Shown here one piece after another: positions 7,339 through 15,716 of a stretch of 64,000 nucleotides of DNA. How positions within the stretch are numbered: position 1 is the first letter of the stretch; every line of letters starts with the position of its first letter. A program made the translations under genes and the position numbers. Source of the stretch: Metabacillus rhizolycopersici (GTDB lineage: Bacteria > Bacillota > Bacilli > Bacillales > Bacillaceae); assembly GCF_020075705.1 (NCBI RefSeq), contig NZ_JAIQUM010000002.1, positions 62,001-126,000 of the forward strand, in the 5' to 3' direction. Below the pieces are notes generated by a model that searched no databases, was not told the DNA's origin, and saw nothing but the letters and a program-made list of their open reading frames with translations.

Positions 7339-8652
7339 ATGGGTATCTTTTCATTTAAAAAGAATAAAAAACCAACAACTTCCATACTTACAACACAGCC
7401 AGATCATGATATTTTAAAGGAAATTTCATTAAAAGTTCATGAACCCGCTCTACAAAAGCAAATAAATATGATTGGGCTTACAACAAATGACCTAGTTCTT
7501 ACATTGAAACTCCGACCATATATTCAAGCTAACATTGAAGAAATTGTAAATACCTTTTATGCTTCTTTTGCATTGGAACAAGGACTTATTGATATCATTA
7601 ATTCGTACAGCTCAATTGATCGATTAAAATTAACCTTAAAAAAGCATATTTTAGAATCATTTAACGGACGCTTTACAGATGAAGATGTGAGTCGCATCAG
7701 AAGGATTGCGCACATTCATGTAAAAATCGGACTGGAAGCAAAATGGTATATGGCAGCTTTTCAACCGTTATTAGTGTCGGTCATCAAAACAGTTGAGCCA
7801 CATCTTACAACAAAAGAAGAGATCGTAGAAGCAGTTCAAAGCGTAACAAAGATTTTTAACCTAGAACAGCAAATTGTGTTAGAGGCTTATGACAATGAAT
7901 ATGCAGCAGTACGGGCCAAAAGTGAGAGAGAAAAGGAAGAAATTCGTGACGAAGTAAATCAACTAGCGATTAAACTAGCTACAGCAAGTGAAGAAACAAA
8001 TGCGTTTATACAAGAAATTCTTGCGCAATCAAAAGAAATTGCCTCCTACTCTCTTGATCACCTAGAAGTAGCTTCTTCAGCAGAAGAACAAGCTTATAAT
8101 GGGAAAGTTGATTTAGTAAAGCAAAGTGAATTAATGACATTTATTGAAGCTAGTACAGTAGAAATTTTAAATCAAATGAAATCGTTGGAACAAACGTCTG
8201 AACAAATTAATCATGTTGTTTCCATCGTTACATCAATTGCCGAACAAACAAACTTATTAGCACTAAACGCTGCCATTGAATCAGCACGTGCTGGTGAGTA
8301 TGGTAAAGGCTTTGCCGTTGTTGCTAGCGAAGTTCGTAAGTTAGCTGAAGAAACGAAAAAATCTGTCCAAGGAGTTTCAAACTTAATTACGAATATACAT
8401 ACACAAATTGAAAGTATGTCTAGCTCAATAAATAATGTTGCCTCACTGACAACAAAGGGTACAACACAAATGAGTGATATGAATTCGTTCTTCGATACAA
8501 TTTTACACATCATGAATAACAACAAACAACAAAGTGAAAAAGCAAAAACAGAATTGATAAATTTCACAAATGTTATTAATGATGTGTCAAAGTCAATTGC
8601 TCAAATTGCTGAAACATCAGATAGTTTAAAAGAAATGGCTAAAACAATGTAA
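7339..8652 (+). CDS. hemAT: Heme-based aerotaxis transducer HemAT
   Basis: A soluble 437-residue oxygen sensor for chemotaxis. Residues about 20-190 form the globin-coupled-sensor domain, with the proximal heme His in [17 protein letters not shown]. Residues about 200-437 are a methyl-accepting signalling domain, with the conserved hairpin tip [19 protein letters not shown] and [17 protein letters not shown] that contacts CheA/CheW. There are no membrane segments, as expected for this family, and the length is close to B. subtilis HemAT. The ATG is preceded by AAGGGG. It is monocistronic, with a terminator downstream and a possible sigma-D promoter upstream. It reports O2 binding to the flagellar switch (family knowledge), so the host is probably motile. 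Confidence 0.94.
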   Translation: MGIFSFKKNKKPTTSILTTQPDHDILKEISLKVHEPALQKQINMIGLTTNDLVLTLKLRPYIQANIEEIVNTFYASFALEQGLIDIINSYSSIDRLKLTLKKHILESFNGRFTDEDVSRIRRIAHIHVKIGLEAKWYMAAFQPLLVSVIKTVEPHLTTKEEIVEAVQSVTKIFNLEQQIVLEAYDNEYAAVRAKSEREKEEIRDEVNQLAIKLATASEETNAFIQEILAQSKEIASYSLDHLEVASSAEEQAYNGKVDLVKQSELMTFIEASTVEILNQMKSLEQTSEQINHVVSIVTSIAEQTNLLALNAAIESARAGEYGKGFAVVASEVRKLAEETKKSVQGVSNLITNIHTQIESMSSSINNVASLTTKGTTQMSDMNSFFDTILHIMNNNKQQSEKAKTELINFTNVINDVSKSIAQIAETSDSLKEMAKTM

Positions 8653-8757
8653 TCCTATTTTCAAAAGATTGAATTGGATACAAAAAGGATGAATGACATT
8701 TTGCCTTGCTGCTAATGTAGTTCAAATTCAAAACGTTATTCTATTAATATAACCATC

Positions 8758-8793
8758 CAAAAAGCAGTTCTAAATAGTTTAGACTGCTTTTTT
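8758..8793 (+). terminator. Terminator downstream of hemAT
   Basis: AAAAAGCAGT and ACTGCTTTTT form the outer stem, CTAAA/TTTAG extends it inward, and TTTTTT follows. Confidence 0.8.
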
Positions 8794-9048
8794 ATCATGT
8801 TGTTTGACTACTACAACTACCTTTCCTCCCTCTTATACCCCTTTAACAATTGACATAAATAATTATATTGATATAATACTTTCATACGAAAAAGCATAAA
8901 AGCGTTCAAGTTACAAAGTTCAACTTCCACGAGAATAACCTTTCTTTCATTCCTTATTTTGAGTTAGATGAACAAATTGAACCTTTTTAACTGTTTTCTT
9001 CAATCGCGTATACTGCCAGTACTGTACTGCAAAAAAGGAGTATTATAC

Positions 9049-10425
9049 ATGAATACCAACAAAGGTAGCTTACACTTTAAAGAGGCCGTTTTTATTTTAC
9101 TTTTAATATTGGCCATTATCTTTACTAGTTTATTTGTTTTAAAAACTGAACCACATCTCGCTTTACTTAATTGTATAGTTATTGTCTGTTTTCTTGGGCT
9201 AATCAAACGCCATTCATGGAAAGAGTTAGAATCTGGAATGGTCAAAGGCATACAAAGTGGAATCCAGGCGATTATTATCCTCGCCTTAATCGGGGTATTA
9301 ATTGGAGCATGGATGAGCAGTGGAACGATTCCAACTGTCATGGTTTATGCACTGTCAATGGTTAATCCAACCTACTTACTAATTACTTCTCTATTTTCTT
9401 GTATGCTCATCTCTAGCCTTGTTGGAAGCTCATTTACTACAGTAAGTACAGTTGGGGTAGCTCTAATGGGGGCTGGTATTGCTGTCGGCTTACCAGTTGA
9501 ATGGGTTGCTGGTGCGATTATTTCTGGTGCTTGCTTTGGTGATAAAATGTCTCCCATGTCAGATACGACGAATTTTGCATCTGGTGTCTCATCTGTCGAA
9601 ATTTTCACCCACATTCGTCATATGACAAAAACAACAATACCTAGCATTGTGATTACAACAATTATCTTTTTCATACTTGGTCGATTGGCACCTATCGAAA
9701 CAGCATCGCTTTCTGAAATGTCAAACATGATTACAATCATAGAAAAGTATGTACAAATAAGCAGTCTAACTTTACTATCACCGCTATTGGTCATTATATT
9801 GGCCATTCGACAAGTACCCGTTATCCCAGCGTTAATCATTGGAATTAGCACAGCGGGGGTAACCGCAGTAGGCTTCCAAGGAATAACGATCGGTGAGTTT
9901 CTTACTACTTTACAATATGGAACATCCTACCAGATTGAAAATGAACAAGTTTTAAATCTGATGAATCGTGGCGGATTGCAATCAATGATGTGGTCTATTT
10001 CGCTTATCCTAATTGCTTTTGCCTTCGGTGGATTACTAGACACGTTAAAAGTTATTCCAACTCTCTTAAACGGAATGATTGAACGTGTCCAAACGAAAGG
10101 CCAACTTATCCTTTCGACAGCTGCATCCTCGTTTGGAGTGAATGTCTTAACTGGAGAGCAATACTTATCGATTCTAATACCAGGGCAATCGTTTAAAGGC
10201 TTATATGACAAAATGAAAATCGAACGCAAATACATGTCCCGTACGCTTGAAGATGCAGGTACATTAGTTAATCCACTAATCCCATGGGGCGTAAGTGGTG
10301 CATTCTTTACTCAAACACTCGGAGTCCCAGTAATTGCTTATTTACCTTTTGTCTTCTTTTTGTATCTATCACCCTTATTTTCAATTCTTTTTGGATTTAT
10401 TAGTAAAAGAAAAACAACAGCATAA
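9049..10425 (+). CDS. NhaC-family Na+/H+ (or malate/lactate) antiporter
   Basis: A 458-residue membrane protein with about eleven to twelve hydrophobic segments, belonging to the NhaC family. Diagnostic blocks are GSSFTTVSTVGVALMGAG, the conserved GACFGDKMSPMSDTTN and, near the C-terminus, EDAGTLVNPLIPWGVSG. The start is ATG 9049, with AAGGAG eight bases upstream, rather than an open-frame start 81 bases earlier that lacks a ribosome site. The family includes Na+/H+ antiporters and the malate-Na+/lactate-H+ antiporter MleN, and sequence alone does not separate them here. It has no operon partner. Its 3' end is followed directly by a repeat-family-B copy. Confidence 0.87.
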   Translation: MNTNKGSLHFKEAVFILLLILAIIFTSLFVLKTEPHLALLNCIVIVCFLGLIKRHSWKELESGMVKGIQSGIQAIIILALIGVLIGAWMSSGTIPTVMVYALSMVNPTYLLITSLFSCMLISSLVGSSFTTVSTVGVALMGAGIAVGLPVEWVAGAIISGACFGDKMSPMSDTTNFASGVSSVEIFTHIRHMTKTTIPSIVITTIIFFILGRLAPIETASLSEMSNMITIIEKYVQISSLTLLSPLLVIILAIRQVPVIPALIIGISTAGVTAVGFQGITIGEFLTTLQYGTSYQIENEQVLNLMNRGGLQSMMWSISLILIAFAFGGLLDTLKVIPTLLNGMIERVQTKGQLILSTAASSFGVNVLTGEQYLSILIPGQSFKGLYDKMKIERKYMSRTLEDAGTLVNPLIPWGVSGAFFTQTLGVPVIAYLPFVFFLYLSPLFSILFGFISKRKTTA

Positions 10426-10455
10426 AGGAAGTATTATCTTAACTTTAACAGAAAG

Positions 10456-10520
10456 TTCCCCCTTCTTTGTTTCACTAAAAGCTTGGAAGCGGGGGATTAC
10501 CGTTAATACGGGATTAAACG
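10456..10520 (+). repeat. Dispersed repeat family B, well-preserved copy
   Basis: CCCCCTTC pairs with GAAGCGGGGG around the conserved loop CTTTGTTTCACTAAAAGCTT. It is followed by ATTACCGTTAATACGGGATT, whose CCG/CGG forms a second small hairpin. It lies 30 bases after the antiporter stop and before the inverted maa remnant, so it could serve as an RNA 3' structure. Confidence 0.7.
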
Positions 10521-10573
10521 ATATATAAACAGTGTGCTGTCCATATTTGATGTACATACGAGTTTAAATCGTT

Positions 10574-11128
10574 TTAAATATACTTTATTACTTTTGCAGG
10601 ATTTCCACCTACAACTACATGATCAGGTATATCTTTTGTTACAACTGCTCCTGAAGCAATAACTACATTGTTACCTATCTTAACGCCAGGATTTATTACA
10701 GCACGTCCGCCAATCCATACGTTGTTACCTATCGTAACTGGTTTACCAAATTCTATTCTTGAAATGCGTTCAATAGGGTCTAATGGATGTGTTGCAGTGT
10801 AGATGTGTACTCCGGGGGCAATAAAACAATTATCACCTATTTTCACTTCACAAACATCTAGGATAACACAATCAAAATTCGCATAGAAATTTCCCCCAAC
10901 ATGTATGTTGTAACCATAGTCAAAACGAAATGTCGGCTCTGCGAATAGATTCTCTCCGGTTGAACCGAAAAGCTCCTTTAAGAGCTTCGTTCGATTGTCA
11001 ACTTCAGTCTCTATGATTGATTGAATAATCTAGTCATTTTTCGAGCATGATTGCGATCTTTTACTAGATCAGGATCAGCAAGCATTATACGGTTCTCCAT
11101 TTAACATTTTATCTTTTTCTGCTTTCAT
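10574..11128 (-). pseudogene. maa: Maltose O-acetyltransferase (Maa-type), frameshifted
   Basis: The C-terminal half (10574-10846) is an intact left-handed beta-helix acetyltransferase with the hexapeptide repeats and [17 protein letters not shown], ending [20 protein letters not shown]. Upstream on the same strand the rest of the gene is still readable, starting MKAEKDKMLNGEPYNA near 11128, with RKMTRLFNQ, then [16 protein letters not shown] and [15 protein letters not shown]. It is split by two frame changes: one in GCTTGCTGAT at about 11083-11090, which looks like a small tandem duplication, and one near 11015-11030. An intact family member would be about 185 residues. No full-length enzyme can be made unless the sequence contains errors. 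Confidence 0.85.
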
Positions 11129-11237
11129 CTTTGCATCATCCTCATTCCTAACAATAATTTTCAACAATTAAAAAGTATTGGTTGATTAATTTGCACGTGT
11201 GCTATATCATTTAGATAGAACTCAATTCAACTAGATA

Positions 11238-11270
11238 TTGACAACTAAACAGAAACAAACACTATATATT
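11238..11270 (+). promoter_or_regulatory. Probable promoter of the riboswitch-nrdAB transcript
   Basis: TTGACA at 11238-11243 is a perfect -35 box. AT-rich -10 candidates (ACTATA, TATATA) follow at spacings of 17 to 19 bases, just ahead of the riboswitch. Confidence 0.5.
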
Positions 11271-11276
11271 GTATTA

Positions 11277-11442
11277 AAGCAAGCGTAAGGTACCTATTAG
11301 ACGAAAAAGGGAATTTGGTATAAATCCGGAACTGTCCCCGCAACTGTATGTGTGACGAACCTGAGGTAACTACTGTACATCATGTATGGGAAGGTCTCAT
11401 AGTAGAACAAGCATAAGTCAGGATACTAGCCTAGAACTTGCC
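11277..11442 (+). promoter_or_regulatory. Adenosylcobalamin (B12) riboswitch
   Basis: The conserved cobalamin aptamer core is visible in order: GGGAATTTGGT, AAATCCGGAACTG, CCCCGCAACTGT, then after the variable domain AGTCAGGATAC and AGCC. Terminal GCAAG near 11278 pairs with CTTGC near 11437 to close the outer stem. It lies 135 bases before nrdA on the same strand. An imperfect hairpin (GTTTCAATTTCTTC region with GAGAAGATGGAAC, 11446-11480) follows and could be the switching element. B12 bound to this class represses downstream genes (established). Repression of the B12-independent reductase when B12 is plentiful is the expected logic. Confidence 0.93.
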
Positions 11443-11576
11443 AAAGTTTCAATTTCTTCGGGGACTGAGAAGATGGAACGATAGAAAGCCACAAAGGATT
11501 AGTATACCCTTTTTCTTCTTATCTGTCGTTTTATCTGCTCATCTCTTTAGAAAAATGAACAGATGGAGGAATTATT

Positions 11577-13850
11577 ATGAATACGACAACTACAACCATT
11601 ATCAATGAACAAGAAGCATTTGACACAAACAAACTTACATCATTTATCAAAAACATACATCAGCATTTCCCTTCACTTTTTATAGACGATTATTTAAACA
11701 GAATCCAAAACACTATTCTACAAAGGGATTCGTATACGTCTGAACAACTCACAAATTTACTGATTTTAGAAGGATTATCTAATATTAATGAGCAGGAGCC
11801 TGAATGGACTTACTTTTGCGCTCAAATTTATTTAAAAAAGCTATATAAAGAAGCGGCCACTAGCCGTGGATATGACAAAGAGCAAAAATATGGTAGCTTC
11901 TATCAATTAATCGAAACATTAGTTTCAAAAGGTCTTTATCACTCTAAGCTTCTTGATTACTACACAAAAGAAGAAATTGACCAAGCTGGCTCATTTATTC
12001 AACCAGAAAGAGATAATCTATTTACTTATATCGGTCTTCGTACATTAGCGGACCGCTATTTAACACGTGATTTTTCAAAGCAAACATTTGAGCTTCCTCA
12101 AGAGCGCTTTTTAATCATCGCCATGACACTTATGGCGGAAGAAAAGAAAGAAAATCGCCTTGAGCTTGTTAAACAGGCATATTGGGCAATGAGTAATCTT
12201 TATATGACAGTTGCAACACCTACGTTATCAAATGCAGGAAAGCCTATTGGGCAATTGTCTAGTTGCTTTATTGATACGATTGATGATAGCTTACAAGGGA
12301 TTTTCGATAGCAATACAGATATTGCCAACCTTTCAAAATCGGGCGGTGGCATAGGTGCATATTTTGGAAAAATCCGCAGCCGTGGCAGTGATATAAAAGG
12401 ATTTAAAGGTGTGTCTTCGGGAATAATTCCATGGATGAAACAACTCAACAATACAGCCGTTAGCGTAGACCAACTAGGACAACGAAAAGGTGCAATTGCT
12501 GTCTACTTAGACGTTTGGCACAAAGATATTTTCTCATTTCTAGATTCTAAACTAAACAATGGTGACGAACGTATGCGTACACATGACCTATTCACAGGTG
12601 TCTGCATTCCAGATGTCTTCATGGAACAAGTAGAAGCTCGTGGTGACTGGTATTTGTTTGATCCACATGAGGTTCGTCAAGTAATGGGCTATAGCATTGA
12701 AGATTATTACGACGAAGAAAAAGGAAATGGAAGCTTCCGTCAAAAGTACTGGGAGTGCGTTGAGAACGAACAACTATCTAAAGAAAAAATACCAGCGATT
12801 GAAATTATGAAACGAATTATGATCAGCCAATTAGAAGCTGGTACACCTTACATGTTCTATCGCGATGAAGTAAACAGAAAAAATACTAATTCACATCAAG
12901 GGATGATTTACTGCAGCAATCTTTGTACAGAAATTACCCAAAACCAAAGTGCGACAACAGTTGAAGAGCAATTCACAGAAGACGGGAAAATCATTACAGT
13001 CAAAACACCTGGTGACTTTGTTGTATGTAACCTCTCCTCTATTAACCTTGCAAAAGCTGTAACAGATGATGTGTTAGAGAAACTCATTCCTATCCAAGTC
13101 AGAATGTTAGACAATGTTATTGATTTAAATACAATTCCAGTTCTGCAAGCAAAGCTAACAAATCAGAAATACCGCGCGATTGGCCTCGGTACATTCGGAT
13201 GGCATCATCTTTTAGCTCTTAAGCAATTAAAATGGGAACATGATGAAGCAGTTCAGTATGCGGATGAGCTTTATGAAAAAATCTCATATTTGACAATTCA
13301 AGCAAGTATGGAACTTTCAAAAGAAAAAGGCGCATATTCAGTGTTTGCAGGCTCAGATTGGGATACTGGTAAGTACTTTGAAAAGAGAGGTTATCAGTCG
13401 CAAGAAAGCAATTTAGATTGGGATTCATTAAAAGAAGATGTTAAAAATAACGGTATGCGCAACGGTTATTTAATGGCAGTAGCGCCAAACGCGTCTACAT
13501 CAATCATTGCTGGAAGTACAGCAAGTATCGATCCAATCTTCCAAAAGGTGTATTCGGAAGAAAAGAAAGATTACAAAATCCCAGTGACAGTTCCTGACTT
13601 AAATCCAACAACAACTTGGTTTTACAAGTCAGCTTACTTGATTGATCAAAACTGGAGCATCAAGCAAAATGCAGCAAGACAACGTCATATCGACCAAGCT
13701 ATTTCGTTTAACATTTACGTGCAAAACTCAATCAAAGCAAAAGATTTATTACATTTGCACATGACCGCTTGGAACGAAGGATTAAAAACTACCTATTATG
13801 TGCGCTCAACTTCTAGCGCAATTGAAGAATGCGATTCTTGCGCTAGCTAA
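11577..13850 (+). CDS. nrdA: Class I ribonucleoside-diphosphate reductase, alpha subunit
   Basis: A 757-residue catalytic subunit that reduces ribonucleotides to deoxyribonucleotides for DNA synthesis. Key residues are visible: SSCFI (first redox Cys), SNLCTEI (radical Cys with Asn and Glu), VCNLSSINL (partner Cys), ATPTLSNAG and AVAPNASTS loops, the Tyr pair in TTYYVRS for radical transfer, and the C-terminal CDSC redox pair. Residues 1-95 look like a degenerate ATP-cone. GGAGG precedes the ATG. It follows a B12 riboswitch and precedes nrdB by 120 bases that hold a hairpin. It resembles NrdA rather than the NrdE of B. subtilis. The riboswitch implies that a B12-dependent class II enzyme is encoded elsewhere (inference from known riboswitch-nrd logic). 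Confidence 0.96.
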   Translation: MNTTTTTIINEQEAFDTNKLTSFIKNIHQHFPSLFIDDYLNRIQNTILQRDSYTSEQLTNLLILEGLSNINEQEPEWTYFCAQIYLKKLYKEAATSRGYDKEQKYGSFYQLIETLVSKGLYHSKLLDYYTKEEIDQAGSFIQPERDNLFTYIGLRTLADRYLTRDFSKQTFELPQERFLIIAMTLMAEEKKENRLELVKQAYWAMSNLYMTVATPTLSNAGKPIGQLSSCFIDTIDDSLQGIFDSNTDIANLSKSGGGIGAYFGKIRSRGSDIKGFKGVSSGIIPWMKQLNNTAVSVDQLGQRKGAIAVYLDVWHKDIFSFLDSKLNNGDERMRTHDLFTGVCIPDVFMEQVEARGDWYLFDPHEVRQVMGYSIEDYYDEEKGNGSFRQKYWECVENEQLSKEKIPAIEIMKRIMISQLEAGTPYMFYRDEVNRKNTNSHQGMIYCSNLCTEITQNQSATTVEEQFTEDGKIITVKTPGDFVVCNLSSINLAKAVTDDVLEKLIPIQVRMLDNVIDLNTIPVLQAKLTNQKYRAIGLGTFGWHHLLALKQLKWEHDEAVQYADELYEKISYLTIQASMELSKEKGAYSVFAGSDWDTGKYFEKRGYQSQESNLDWDSLKEDVKNNGMRNGYLMAVAPNASTSIIAGSTASIDPIFQKVYSEEKKDYKIPVTVPDLNPTTTWFYKSAYLIDQNWSIKQNAARQRHIDQAISFNIYVQNSIKAKDLLHLHMTAWNEGLKTTYYVRSTSSAIEECDSCAS

Positions 13851-13894
13851 TCGTTAAAGTGGAAGAGCCATGGCTCAAAAACTGGGAAATTCTA

Positions 13895-13924
13895 AACTCC
13901 TAGCCCCTCTATAGGCTAGGAGTT
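13895..13924 (+). other. Intercistronic hairpin between nrdA and nrdB
   Basis: The arms AACTCCTAGCC and GGCTAGGAGTT form a perfect 11-bp stem with an 8-base loop. It is followed by CAATTATGG, not a T run, so it is unlikely to be a terminator. It could be an RNA processing or stability element that sets the NrdA:NrdB ratio. Confidence 0.7.
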
Positions 13925-13970
13925 CAATTATGGTATCAACATAAATTCTTTTAAAAAAGGAGTCCTAAAT

Positions 13971-15017
13971 ATGGAAAACACAATTTTAATTAAACGTAAA
14001 ATTATGGACGCTTCTGCACCAAATCGCTCAACTGCAATCATCAATGGAGAAAGCTCAAATGTTTTAAATTGGGATGATGTTGCATATCCTTGGGCATTTT
14101 CCCGCTATAAAAAAATGCTAGGTAATTTCTGGACGCCTTTCGAAATCAATATGGCTCAAGATATTAAACAATATCCAAATTTATCAGATGATGAAAAGGA
14201 TGCCTTTTTAAAAACCATAGGACTGCTCGCACTCCTAGATAGTATTCAAACCGATTATGCTGGAAAAGTGGCTGATTACATTACTGATTCGAGTATCAAT
14301 GCATTGATGATTATTCTCGCTCAACAAGAAGTTATTCACAATCATTCCTATTCATACGTTCTCTCAAGCCTGGTACCAAAACAAGTTCAAGATGAGGTAT
14401 TTGATTATTGGAGAAATGAACCAATCTTACGAAAACGCAATGAATTCGTCACCAATGGTTATCAATCCTTTGCAGAAGATCCAACAATAGAGCATCTATT
14501 AAAATCACTTGTTTATGATGTCATCTTAGAAGGACTCTTCTTTTATTCTGGCTTTGCCTTCTTTTACAACCTGGCACGTAATCAAAAAATGGTAGCAACG
14601 AGCACGATGATTAATTATATAAACCGCGATGAACAAATTCACGTCGATTTGTTCGTGCAAATCTATAAAGAAGTTTTAAATCAATATCCTGAATATGATA
14701 CTGAAGAGTTAGCTACATTTGTTAAAGATACGTTCATGCAAGCAGCTGAGCTTGAGATTGAATGGGGACGATTTATTATTGGCAATAAAATGGACGGCAT
14801 TAATATGCAAGACCTAGAAGATTATATTAAGTTTTATGCAAACGTTCGTTGCAATCAACTAGGATATGATCGCCCATTTGAAGGATATCGAACAAATCCT
14901 CTAAAATGGATTAAAGCATATGAAGAAGTAGACCTAGGTAAGTCCGATTTCTTTGAGCAAAAATCAAGACAATATACAAAGGTAAACCATGTAGATAATG
15001 GCTTTGATGATTTATAA
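13971..15017 (+). CDS. nrdB: Class I ribonucleoside-diphosphate reductase, beta subunit
   Basis: A 348-residue ferritin-like radical-generating subunit. The metal ligands and radical Tyr are all present: Asp in LLALLDSIQ, Glu-x-x-His and Tyr in QEVIHNHSYSY, Glu in VILEGLFFYS, and Glu/His in NRDEQIHVDLF. The C-terminus (NGFDDL) is the tail that docks to NrdA. AAGGAG lies nine bases before the ATG. It is transcribed with nrdA downstream of the B12 riboswitch. The Tyr in the ExxHxxxY motif argues for a diiron- or dimanganese-tyrosyl cofactor, but which metal is used cannot be read from sequence. No NrdI flavodoxin lies nearby. Confidence 0.95.
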   Translation: MENTILIKRKIMDASAPNRSTAIINGESSNVLNWDDVAYPWAFSRYKKMLGNFWTPFEINMAQDIKQYPNLSDDEKDAFLKTIGLLALLDSIQTDYAGKVADYITDSSINALMIILAQQEVIHNHSYSYVLSSLVPKQVQDEVFDYWRNEPILRKRNEFVTNGYQSFAEDPTIEHLLKSLVYDVILEGLFFYSGFAFFYNLARNQKMVATSTMINYINRDEQIHVDLFVQIYKEVLNQYPEYDTEELATFVKDTFMQAAELEIEWGRFIIGNKMDGINMQDLEDYIKFYANVRCNQLGYDRPFEGYRTNPLKWIKAYEEVDLGKSDFFEQKSRQYTKVNHVDNGFDDL

Positions 15018-15035
15018 TTCGTAAAAAGTATAATA

Positions 15036-15092
15036 AGAAAAGCGCTGGAGCTGGACACGAAAACTAAGTCAAAAATTTTATACTTTCTTATC
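15036..15092 (+). repeat. Dispersed repeat family A, short copy with tail type 1
   Basis: AGAAAAGCGCTGGAGCTGG then ACACGAAAACTAAGTC and a T/A-rich tail. It matches the two outer ends of the long copies at 29184 and 50839 with the whole central hairpin missing, starting 18 bases after the nrdB stop. Confidence 0.75.
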
Positions 15093-15098
15093 CTTTAA

Positions 15099-15142
15099 AA
15101 AAGGAGAACACATCTATGCACATTGCACAGCGTTCTCCTTTT
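15099..15142. terminator. Bidirectional terminator between nrdB and the 43-residue protein gene
   Basis: AAAAGGAGAAC pairs exactly with GTTCTCCTTTT across a 22-base loop. T runs lie on both sides, so it can end convergent transcripts. Confidence 0.75.
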
Positions 15143-15147
15143 CCTTA

Positions 15148-15279
15148 CTACTTGTTTTTTTCTTTAACTTTCCTCTGGTCTTTACGTATGTTCTTCTCGT
15201 CTAAAAGCTTTGCTTCAAAAATTTCTTCGTCTGTTTCTACCTTAATACGTTCTTCCACTCGGATTCGACCTTTTCCCAT
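15148..15279 (-). CDS. Small conserved-looking charged protein (43 residues)
   Basis: A short frame supported by a very strong ribosome site (AGGAGGAGGGG upstream of ATG 15279) and by a terminator immediately after its stop. The protein begins MGKGRIRVEERIKVE and continues with a Glu/Lys-rich segment, ending QRKVKEKNK. It is highly charged and probably helical, with no membrane segment or Cys. I believe similar tiny proteins occur in other Bacillus, but I do not recognise a name or function. The longer frame on the opposite strand here is its shadow. Confidence 0.65.
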   Translation of the reverse strand: MGKGRIRVEERIKVETDEEIFEAKLLDEKNIRKDQRKVKEKNK

Positions 15280-15623
15280 TCGAGCCCCTCCTCCTGAAAG
15301 CAAGTCTTTATTTCAAATCCTTGAACCAAAATTCCATATAAAATCTAAAACTTACTATCCGCCACCATTATATGCAGTCAACTATCACCTTATTATTTAT
15401 TAAACGGAATCTTATGACTCACTCTACTTAAATCTGCATAAGTAAAACTTCCATCTATTTTCGTATACTCCCATGAGGTAAAACTTCATGAATGGCTCTA
15501 TATGTTATGCACATTTAATTATTAGTACACTTTTCCACAAGAATCATCGAAATCTAGAGATATTAATAGAAAACAGATGCTTTATCCGTTTTCATAGGAC
15601 TATATATTTTTTTTATTAAATGA
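15280..15623. other. Gene-free stretch upstream of the SulP gene
   Basis: No gene is seen on either strand. It should contain the promoter of the 43-residue protein gene on the minus strand. A TATAAT box at 15624-15629 on the plus strand is a likely -10 for the SulP transcript, without a clear -35. Confidence 0.4.
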
Positions 15624-15651
15624 TATAATCATCACCGTTACTATCGGACCC

Positions 15652-15674
15652 GACTTTCATGAGAGTTGAAAGTC
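15652..15674 (+). promoter_or_regulatory. Leader hairpin before the SulP transporter
   Basis: GACTTTCA and TGAAAGTC form a perfect 8-bp stem with a 7-base loop, between a TATAAT box and the ribosome site at 15702. No T run follows. It may be an RNA stability element or a protein-binding site. Confidence 0.45.
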
Positions 15675-15716
15675 ACTTATTTTTCACACAACTATATAGA
15701 AAGAGGTGCAAATTTT

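Noticed and set aside
15116..15403. 95-residue protein on the plus strand
   Set aside because: It lacks a ribosome site and lies antisense to the better supported 43-residue gene and a terminator.
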